Part shown: one piece after another, positions 57,848 to 64,000 of the stretch
Numbering within the stretch: position 1 is the stretch's first letter
Layout: each line of letters starts with the position of its first letter
Assembly (NCBI RefSeq): GCF_002843355.2
Contig: NZ_PJAI02000005.1
Coordinates: 166,663 to 230,662 of the forward strand
Direction of reading: 5' to 3'
Length of the DNA: 64,000 bases
From: Colwellia echini
GTDB taxonomy: Bacteria > Pseudomonadota > Gammaproteobacteria > Enterobacterales > Alteromonadaceae
Translations under genes and position numbers: made by a program
Notes under the pieces: generated by a model
Databases searched by the model: none
Seen by the model: only the letters and a program-made list of their open reading frames with translations
What the model was told of the DNA's origin: nothing

Positions 57848-57910
57848 AAAAAAAACGCCCACCAACCCTCATCCTTCTTATCTGTAAAGAAAGTTGAAAA
57901 TTAGTGAGCG
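57848..57910 (-). terminator. Leader attenuator of the nitrate operon
   Basis: On the minus strand CGCTCACTAA pairs with TTGGTGGGCG (10 bp, two G-U) and is followed by eight T residues. It lies upstream of nrtA, downstream of the two ANTAR hairpins, so it should stop transcription unless antiterminated. Confidence 0.85.
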
Positions 57911-57952
57911 CCGTTGCTCAATTAATGTAAAAGACTTAAGCCTTTTAAATAT

Positions 57953-58007
57953 CCTGCAGCTTCTTTGCTGCCAGGGTTTGATCAATATATTTATCGCCGT
58001 TGATAAA
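57953..58007 (-). promoter_or_regulatory. ANTAR two-hairpin target in the nitrate operon leader
   Basis: On the minus strand hairpin P1 is TTTATC-AACGGC-GATAAA (58007-57990) and P2 is CCTGGCAGC-AAAGAA-GCTGCAGG (57975-57953, one bulge). Both have six-base loops with A at position 1 and G at position 4, the known ANTAR signature. A terminator follows. The NasT-type gene next door should bind it and permit readthrough. Confidence 0.88.
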
Positions 58008-58141
58008 ATATTGTTTTTGTACTGTTTCGTTTTAAATAACCGTAATAGTTAATATTATGTTATTAAATCTGTACGCCGAATAACAAATAGCACACAGAAA
58101 GACAACCTTAAAATAACTTATTTATTACACATAAAGGGTAA

Positions 58142-58158
58142 GGCAAACTTAATGCCAA
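58142..58158 (-). promoter_or_regulatory. Candidate sigma-54 promoter of the nitrate operon
   Basis: TTGGCATTAAGTTTGCC on the minus strand has GG and GC exactly 10 bp apart and matches TGGCA...TTGC of the -24/-12 consensus. Transcription would start near 58132, about 390 nt before nrtA, and include the ANTAR leader. Confidence 0.65.
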
Positions 58159-58238
58159 CTTTTAATTCATTGTTTTTAATGACTTTAAATGAATATAAAC
58201 TTAAAACGAAAGAAGCCTATTGCACAGTAATAATGAAA

Positions 58239-58253
58239 TGCACCACAAGTGCA
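58239..58253. promoter_or_regulatory. NtrC-enhancer-like inverted repeat
   Basis: TGCAC-N5-GTGCA resembles NtrC sites (TGCAC-N7-GTGCA) but has a spacer two bases short. Another TGCAC lies at 58221-58225. The position is about 110-120 bp upstream of the predicted start, right for an enhancer. Confidence 0.4.
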
Positions 58254-58278
58254 CAACACAATCAATAAGATTAATACG

Positions 58279-58938
58279 CTATATAACTTGCTCTAATTTA
58301 TTAGTATTAGTGGGTTTTAATAACTGGCATACATCGATGATATTTTTTGCGACCATAGCCAAAGAGCAGCCTTGATCCATCGCCATTTTTCGCAATTTTT
58401 TATACGCATCATTTTCACTAATTCGTTTTTGTTCCATAATCAGCCCTTTAGCTCGCTCAATATACTTCCTACTTTCAAGTTGAGTTTTAGCTTCCTTAAG
58501 CTCATTCCGTAAAGACTGGACGGCTTTAAAGCGCTCATTTGCAACAGAAATAATACTCTGCAACCGTTGCGGCAATATTTCATTCACAACATAAGCACTA
58601 ACACCCGACTTGATTGCATTTTGAATAACATTAGGCGAATCATATTCAGCAAAAATAACAATAGGTAAAGGCTGTAATTGACTTATCTCCGCTAACTCTT
58701 TCAACATAGCAGCACTCGGTAAATCAGTTGCTAATACAAGTACACTCGGATTATATAAATCAATTTGCTCAATAATGTTATCGTCAAAAGAAGCATGTTT
58801 AGTCACCTGGTAGCCAAAGTCTAGCAATGCCTTTTTCAGCATAGAGCTAGAGCGTGGTCGTTCTTCAATTAACAGCACAGTAATATGTTTATTGGCTGTT
58901 TCAATGGTTTGTTTTACTGCAGTAATATTAAGGCTCAT
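58279..58938 (-). CDS. nasT: NasT-type ANTAR-domain antiterminator response regulator
   Basis: The 219-aa protein has a receiver-like domain (about 15-135) and a C-terminal ANTAR RNA-binding domain (about 145-210: YIERAKGLIMEQKRISENDAYKKLRKMAMDQG). Helix spacing and the conserved Lys/Ala-rich helix match NasT. In the receiver the phosphorylation region reads VLVLATDLPS. It should bind the twin hairpins at 57953-58007 and antiterminate the nitrate operon. NasS, which usually controls NasT, is not in the window. Confidence 0.92.
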   Translation of the reverse strand: MSLNITAVKQTIETANKHITVLLIEERPRSSSMLKKALLDFGYQVTKHASFDDNIIEQIDLYNPSVLVLATDLPSAAMLKELAEISQLQPLPIVIFAEYDSPNVIQNAIKSGVSAYVVNEILPQRLQSIISVANERFKAVQSLRNELKEAKTQLESRKYIERAKGLIMEQKRISENDAYKKLRKMAMDQGCSLAMVAKNIIDVCQLLKPTNTNKLEQVI

Positions 58939-59786
58939 TATGGTTTCAACCTAAGTGTTATATATTGAAAATCAACTTGTTGGCATAGGTAATACAAAAT
59001 TTACGCCAAAAACAAAAAACCATATTACCGAATCAAAACATTTAATTTTTTACCTTTTATTTCAGAACCTTAAGAAACAACTCACAAAATAACAAAAACA
59101 AAAAGTGGTTATTAACCAAAATAAGTTAATACTTGTTGCACCTTAATAGAACGTATTCAAATTCAAGCGCACGCATATACCACGATCTGCACAGCACTAT
59201 TAATCATGTAGATAAAAGATAGTTTTTTATACGTTACAAACATTTAAAAAAAGAGATATAAAACAGGAAATACTTGACCCCTTTTGCAAACTTATAAAAA
59301 TAAATTTAAAAGCATTGGTTGTATAAGGAAGTTATTACGCTTTAACTTTTTTAATGAAATTAGAAGTCACATACTCTTTTACATATAGATGTAATAAAGT
59401 TCGCTCTAAAAAACAGGCTATATTACCAATAACAAAAAACAGGTAAGTAAGGTTATGTAATATAAATAAAATAAGACATTTGTACTACCTCTTACAGTAC
59501 TATCAAGCCACTAAAAATTTGTAATGCTTATGTAAAACACCTAAGAAATGGGTTTATAAATTAAATTACTTCTGTTATAACTGTACCTATTGATGTTACC
59601 AAAAAAACTAAAACGGTAATACCAATCGCAATTTACACTCTACTAAATATTAAAATAAACATTAAAATAAACTAAGTTGCGTGTTACAAAATAGAGACAA
59701 AAAACAGGTAGGGATCAATTGAATCCCTCCACAATAAAGACATATAGTTAAAACATAACGATTATTACAAGACTAGGAATATTAAA
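58939..59786. other. Long intergenic region before the first GGGDT-linker lipoprotein
   Basis: No gene is seen in 848 bp. It is AT-rich and has TTACCAA at 59423-59429 and 59596-59602, a motif also found upstream of the second lipoprotein. The plus-strand promoter of the lipoprotein should lie in the last 200 bp. Confidence 0.45.
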
Positions 59787-62159
59787 ATGATAAACAAAAG
59801 CCTAATTTCGATTGCTATAGCATTAAGCTTAACTGCATGTGATAGCGACACAGATAAAACAAGCATTCAAGACAAAGCTGCACAAATAATTGAGGACCAC
59901 GGTACTGTTGTATTATGTCCGGTTAAGTCGGAATTAGTATTCTCTGGTGCTATAGCAACTGCACAGCAAGACGCTAACAACTCAAGCAACGCTATTGATG
60001 GTGATATAGCAACTCGTTGGTCTGCAGAGTCTCTTCCTCTGGAAACGGCTGTTGCAGATGAAGATGGTAACTTTTTAGCGGGTAGCGAAAGCCGCAACGG
60101 TGAATCTCTTACTATTAAGTTAACTGAAGTTTCATTAGTTAGTGAATTACTTTTATCATGGAATAAGTCTGACGAACGTACTACTTCATACTCTGTTTCA
60201 ACCTCTCTTGATAATAATACTTGGACTGAAGTATTAGCTGAAACAACGAGTGAAGATGGTAATGAAAATGGTAAGTTTGAACTTATTGAATTAGAAGAAT
60301 CTGTAGCCCAATATATACGAGTTACAGGTTACGGAAACAGCGCTCTTAGCGGCTGGAATAGTTTAGATGAAGCAATCGTTAAAGGTTGTACAAGCGAAGA
60401 AGTAAGTATTGCAACAAACATAGCTGCAACGTTTTTTGGCTCTGACACTGGCGCAATAGACAGTGATGATGAATCAATTGGCGGCTCACTACTTATATCA
60501 GATCTTGATGGCGATACTTTTGTAGCTCAAACTGATGCTACAGGTACAGGTGGTTTTGGTACATTCAGCATCGATGCAGCGGGTATCTGGATATATACTT
60601 TAGCTGACATTTCAGCTGTTACAGATATACCAGAAGGTGAAACACGTACAGATACTTTAACTGTTGAATCTACAGACGGTGAAGAAACTACACTTACCAT
60701 TACTATTACTGGTGCAGAAGTTGCGGATAATACTGGTGGTGGCGATACTGGTGGTGGCGATACTGGTGGTGGCGATACTGGTGGTGGCGATACTGGCGGT
60801 GGCGATACTGGCGGTGGCGATACTGGCGGTGGCGATACTGGTGGTGGTGATACTGGTGGAAATAAAGTATTACAAATCTCAGATACTCAAACATTTGATG
60901 CAGGTGAATTAAGATATAAACACGGAACCGCATTATCAGAAGGTAAATTAACAGCATCAATATTGATTGAAGCGGGTAAAAATAAATCAGCTTATATAGG
61001 TATATACGGTGAGAGTACATCAACAGGTAATGCTGTTGTTGACTTGAATATAGGTTCGTCTAATATAAAAAGTCGTGATAGTGTAATGACTGCTGTTGAT
61101 TATAGTGCAGATGTATGGATACCTGTAGAGTTATCATGGACAACGACTGAAATCACTGTAAAAATAGGTGATAATCCAGTTGAAACATATGCTCCGACAA
61201 ATACGGCGGGTACTTACCCTATCGAAAACTTTGTATTTAAATTAGGTGATACCAGTAATACTGAAACAGCTAATTTCTTAGTTGATGACATTAAAATTTA
61301 TGATGATGCAGCTGGTACCTCAGAAGTATTTTCTGATAATTTTGAAACTTATACATCAGGGCAGTCTCTAGATCCATTTGGCAATACAGCTGATGATGAT
61401 ACTAATGATGTAGAAGACACTAGTGCAGCTGATACATACAATAGTAACAGTAATGAAGTGGTAGTCATTGACGACCCAACTATCGAGGGTGGCTCTGATG
61501 GTGGTGGTGATTCAGTATCTGAAAACTTACAAGCTGCAAAAATATCAGATACTCAAACATTTGATGCAGGTGAATTAAGATATAAACACGGAACCGCATT
61601 ATCAGAAGGTAAATTAACAGCATCAATATTGATTGAAGCGGGTAAAAATAAATCAGCTTATATAGGTATATACGGTGAGAGTACATCAACAGGTAATGCT
61701 GTTGTTGACTTGAATATAGGTTCGTCTAATATAAAAAGTCGTGATAGTGTAATGACTGCTGTTGATTATAGTGCAGATGTATGGATACCTGTAGAGTTAT
61801 CATGGACAACGACTGAAATCACTGTAAAAATAGGTGATAATCCAGTTGAAACATATGCTCCGACAAATACGGCGGGTACTTACCCTATCGAAAACTTTGT
61901 ATTTAAGTTAGGTGATACCAGTAATACTGAAACAGCTAATTTCTTCATTGATGACATTAAAATTTATGATGATGCAGCTGGAACTTCAGAAGTATTTACT
62001 GATAATTTTGAAACTTATACAGCAGGTCAGTCTCTAGATCCATTTGGCAATGCAGCTGATGATGATACTAATGACGTAGAAGACACTAGTGCGGCTGATA
62101 CATACAATAGTAACAGTAATGAAGTAGTTGCTGCGACTAGACCTGTGGATGTCGATTAA
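59787..62159 (+). CDS. Large lipoprotein: discoidin-like, VCBS-like, GGGDT linker, duplicated beta domain
   Basis: The 790-aa protein has lipobox Leu-Thr-Ala-Cys (Cys18), a discoidin/F5-8C-like domain (about 45-205), a VCBS-type domain (about 208-312), a Gly-Gly-Gly-Asp-Thr linker (about 316-358) and two nearly identical domains of about 190 residues (about 366-555 and 588-780) that resemble LamG/carbohydrate-binding jelly rolls. Both include FKLGDTSNTETANF. AGGA is about 9 nt before the ATG. Discoidin and jelly-roll modules suggest glycan binding at the cell surface. No catalytic motif is visible; polysaccharide capture or adhesion is inferred. Confidence 0.82.
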   Translation: MINKSLISIAIALSLTACDSDTDKTSIQDKAAQIIEDHGTVVLCPVKSELVFSGAIATAQQDANNSSNAIDGDIATRWSAESLPLETAVADEDGNFLAGSESRNGESLTIKLTEVSLVSELLLSWNKSDERTTSYSVSTSLDNNTWTEVLAETTSEDGNENGKFELIELEESVAQYIRVTGYGNSALSGWNSLDEAIVKGCTSEEVSIATNIAATFFGSDTGAIDSDDESIGGSLLISDLDGDTFVAQTDATGTGGFGTFSIDAAGIWIYTLADISAVTDIPEGETRTDTLTVESTDGEETTLTITITGAEVADNTGGGDTGGGDTGGGDTGGGDTGGGDTGGGDTGGGDTGGGDTGGNKVLQISDTQTFDAGELRYKHGTALSEGKLTASILIEAGKNKSAYIGIYGESTSTGNAVVDLNIGSSNIKSRDSVMTAVDYSADVWIPVELSWTTTEITVKIGDNPVETYAPTNTAGTYPIENFVFKLGDTSNTETANFLVDDIKIYDDAAGTSEVFSDNFETYTSGQSLDPFGNTADDDTNDVEDTSAADTYNSNSNEVVVIDDPTIEGGSDGGGDSVSENLQAAKISDTQTFDAGELRYKHGTALSEGKLTASILIEAGKNKSAYIGIYGESTSTGNAVVDLNIGSSNIKSRDSVMTAVDYSADVWIPVELSWTTTEITVKIGDNPVETYAPTNTAGTYPIENFVFKLGDTSNTETANFFIDDIKIYDDAAGTSEVFTDNFETYTAGQSLDPFGNAADDDTNDVEDTSAADTYNSNSNEVVAATRPVDVD
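60732..60861. repeat. 15-bp minisatellite encoding Gly-Gly-Gly-Asp-Thr
   Basis: About eight in-frame copies of a 15-bp unit lie between the VCBS-like and first jelly-roll-like domain. The same peptide unit is used in the next lipoprotein. Confidence 0.9.
60881..61459. repeat. Direct repeat copy 1 of 579 bp
   Basis: Copy 1 matches 61547-62125 with only scattered base changes, offset 666 bp. Each copy encodes one jelly-roll-like domain. The near identity implies recent duplication or gene conversion. Confidence 0.9.
61547..62125. repeat. Direct repeat copy 2 of 579 bp
   Basis: Second copy of the repeat starting at 60881. Differences cluster in the C-terminal part of the domain (for example FLVDD to FFIDD). 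Confidence 0.9.
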
Positions 62160-62190
62160 ACTAAAAATATTATTTATTTAGTAAAATCTA

Positions 62191-62217
62191 AAAAGGAACC
62201 TTAGGGTTCCTTTTTTT
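62191..62217 (+). terminator. Terminator of the first GGGDT-linker lipoprotein
   Basis: AAAAGGAACC pairs with GGTTCCTTTT around a short loop and runs into TTTTTTT, about 31 bp past the stop. Confidence 0.9.
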
Positions 62218-62639
62218 ATATCTATAAACTCTAAATCCGCTTATTTACAATCACCTTAACTCATAACCAATTAAATGATAAAGGTAAGTAGCTGATTGTA
62301 ATACCTCTTAGTATCACGTTGTGTTTGTCTATGATCAGAGTACATCACTAAAAAGTACTCTATTGTCAAAAATAGCAGAATAATAAATCTACTCCCTGCA
62401 TTGCGGTTAACTCTTTATAACATTTAACTTAGTCGACACTTTAGACTCTTTCTAATTATGAACACAAATATCAAATCAGAACCCCAACAAACAATGGTAA
62501 ACCAATATCGTAAACATATGTTACCAATTAATTACAAAATCAATAGATATTTTCAAAGTTGTTGTAATACCACTCAAGTTGTTCTATAAAAGGTAAGGTG
62601 TTAAAAAGTGTTCGATATGAAACACGTAATCAACGCCAG

Positions 62640-62663
62640 ATTACCAACCCCAAAATTGGTAAT
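62640..62663. promoter_or_regulatory. Inverted repeat ATTACCAA-N8-TTGGTAAT
   Basis: Perfect 8-bp arms lie about 41 bp before the lipoprotein start. TTACCAA half-sites recur at 62521-62527, 59423-59429 and 59596-59602, upstream of both lipoprotein genes. Confidence 0.45.
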
Positions 62664-62703
62664 ACAAATATAATAATAAATTACAACGATTAGGATTATA
62701 ATA

Positions 62704-64000
62704 ATGAATAAGAATCTAATTACTATTGCACTAGCATTATCGCTCAGTGCATGTGGTGATGGCACAACATCAACACCAGCTCCCAAAGACAACACACCTA
62801 AAGATACAGCAAGCTCAATCGACGTTACCGTTATTGATGGTTATATTCGTGGAGCTACCGCATTTGTTGATATCAATCTAAACGGTTTAAAAGACGATGG
62901 GGAGCCGTCTGTTATTACCAGCGAAGGTGGTCGAGGTATTATTGTTACCACTGACTTAAATATAGACCCTGCAAATGCGGTAATTGTTGTAGATATTCCA
63001 GCAGGTGCTGTCGATGAAGATACAATAACAGAAGAGAATCCTGATGGAGTTCCATTTGAAACAGCTTTTCAGTTAGTTTCATTACCCGGTGAAAATATTG
63101 CAACACCACTTACAACACTTATTTCCATGACTGCTGCCGCAAATGCTACAGGTAGTGTTACAGCACAAGACATAGAAGCAGCAAAACTAAAAGTTGCTAC
63201 ATCATTAGGACTTACAATAGAACAAATTACTGCTGATTATCTAGCAACTGATAATCAGGCGCTAGCAGAAGTGGCTAGTTTATTAGTGAGTAATAGTGTA
63301 CTTCCTAAAACAGTTACAGGACAAATTAGCTCTGAAGACCTACTTGTTGCGAGTGTAGTAACTGAGAAGATTAATAAAGCAGTAAAAGAAGCTCAAGAGG
63401 CAGGAAACACTAACCGCAGCGTTATTGAATCTATGACCGCAGATATAATAACAGCAGTTAAAGCCTTTGTTGAAGAAAATAGCGAATCAATCGCTGAAGG
63501 CAATGTCGATAACCTAGCTACGGACCTAAGTAGCATTTCAGAAACTATTGCAAATGCTTATAGTAATCTGATCAAATCGACCGAAACAGTAACTCAAGAA
63601 CAAATAGACTCAGCGAGTCAATCTGCTAAAGACGAATTAGAAGGTACAGTAGTTGGCGGTGGTGATACTGGCGGCGGTGATACTGGCGGCGGTGATACTG
63701 GCGGTGGTGATACTGGCGGCGGTGATACTGGCGGCGGTGATACTGGCGGTGGTGATACTGGCGGCGGTGATACTGGCGGCGGTGATACTGGCGGTGGTGA
63801 TACTGGCGGCGGTGATACTGGCGGCGGTGATACTGGCGGTGGTGATACTGGCGGCGGTGATACTGGCGGCGGTGATACTGGCGGTGGTGATACTGGCGGT
63901 GGTGATACTGGCGGTGGTGATACTGGCGGTGGTGATACTGGCGGTGGTGATACTGGCGGTGGTGATACTGGCGGTGGTGATACTGGCGGTGGTGATACTG
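62704..64000 (+). CDS. Lipoprotein with long GGGDT repeat, C-terminus beyond window
   Basis: ATG at 62704 (AGGA 8 nt before) opens a frame that stays open to the edge, 432 codons so far. The lipobox is Leu-Ser-Ala-Cys (Cys17). Residues about 33-95 form a beta domain (VIDGYIRGATAFVDINLNG, as in repeat-type surface proteins). A helical region (about 120-310) follows. From residue 318 on, the sequence is Gly-Gly-Gly-Asp-Thr repeats, at least 23. A folded C-terminal domain probably follows outside the window. The N-terminus differs from the upstream lipoprotein, only the linker is shared. Function is not visible. Confidence 0.85.
   Translation, partial: MNKNLITIALALSLSACGDGTTSTPAPKDNTPKDTASSIDVTVIDGYIRGATAFVDINLNGLKDDGEPSVITSEGGRGIIVTTDLNIDPANAVIVVDIPAGAVDEDTITEENPDGVPFETAFQLVSLPGENIATPLTTLISMTAAANATGSVTAQDIEAAKLKVATSLGLTIEQITADYLATDNQALAEVASLLVSNSVLPKTVTGQISSEDLLVASVVTEKINKAVKEAQEAGNTNRSVIESMTADIITAVKAFVEENSESIAEGNVDNLATDLSSISETIANAYSNLIKSTETVTQEQIDSASQSAKDELEGTVVGGGDTGGGDTGGGDTGGGDTGGGDTGGGDTGGGDTGGGDTGGGDTGGGDTGGGDTGGGDTGGGDTGGGDTGGGDTGGGDTGGGDTGGGDTGGGDTGGGDTGGGDTGGGDTGGGDT
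63655..64000. repeat. 15-bp minisatellite, at least 23 copies
   Basis: GGCGGYGGTGATACT runs without interruption from 63655 to the window end (346 bp). The only variation is GGC/GGT in the second codon, so selection keeps the peptide while copy number can change. Confidence 0.95.

Larger units (their letters stand above)
62160..62703. other. Intergenic with terminator and candidate regulator site
   Basis: No gene is seen. The terminator of the first lipoprotein is at 62191-62217. ATTACCAA-N8-TTGGTAAT, a perfect inverted repeat, is at 62640-62663, close to the second lipoprotein start. Confidence 0.6.

Noticed and set aside
60706..61023. Minus-strand open frame rich in His/Gln/Tyr
   Set aside because: It is the antisense reading of the GGGDT repeat and jelly-roll domain, with no start signal.
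63655..64000. CRISPR array
   Set aside because: The units are contiguous 15-bp in-frame codon repeats without unique spacers.

Overview
The window looks like chromosome of an AT-rich marine gammaproteobacterium of the Alteromonadales, probably Colwellia or a close relative. The basis is the low GC content, long lipoproteins with Asp/Thr/Gly linkers, a red-algal polysaccharide locus, the HopJ/DUF2999 gene pair and the large multiheme-cytochrome inventory. This is inference from composition and gene families, not from a database search.

Region 1 (1-9877) is accessory. It holds a truncated TIM-barrel glycoside hydrolase lipoprotein, two paralogous secreted beta-helix proteins resembling GH82 iota-carrageenases, and a divergent FadR-type GntR regulator. 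A 14-bp motif is shared by the two upstream regions. An orphan periplasmic binding protein follows, then a gene-poor stretch that ends in the 3' part of an initiator tRNA gene (9833-9877). That fragment is what a tRNA-integrated island leaves at its distal end, so the carrageenan-type genes probably lie on an island whose other end is left of the window.

Region 2 (10144-13844) is ordinary: a BON-domain protein, a small membrane protein, cardiolipin synthase and an EEP-family hydrolase.

Region 3 (13864-40341) is the most interesting part: 13 genes, all on the minus strand. Read in the direction of transcription they encode an FAD oxidoreductase fused to two cyclic-nucleotide domains and four [4Fe-4S] clusters; a b-type cytochrome-like membrane protein; an FHA domain fused to a decaheme cytochrome; a GlcG/HbpS-type lipoprotein; a beta-barrel; a decaheme protein with an LVIVD propeller; and a 4-5 heme cytochrome. 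Then come a TPR/beta-barrel protein, a FecR-domain protein, a very large surface lipoprotein, a metallo-beta-lactamase-fold hydrolase, a CHASE2 adenylate cyclase and an MscS channel with a cAMP-binding domain. I read this as a porin-cytochrome electron conduit packaged with a cAMP signalling module (cyclase, three cyclic-nucleotide domains, a possible phosphodiesterase). It is the best candidate here for an undescribed system.

Region 4 (40764-51089) holds a divergent pair of GH13 amylase-type enzymes, transaldolase, a DUF808 protein, a quinone oxidoreductase, HopJ/DUF2999, a YgjP-type metallopeptidase and two small proteins.

Region 5 (51467-58938) holds a tandem universal stress protein, a porin with an 8-bp microsatellite upstream, and a nitrate-type ABC transporter. 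The transporter operon is preceded by a clear ANTAR two-hairpin antitermination leader, a candidate sigma-54 promoter and an enhancer-like inverted repeat. The matching NasT-type regulator is next door.

Region 6 (59787-64000) holds two repeat-rich lipoproteins with Gly-Gly-Gly-Asp-Thr linkers. One has a 579-bp internal duplication; the other runs off the window inside its repeat array.
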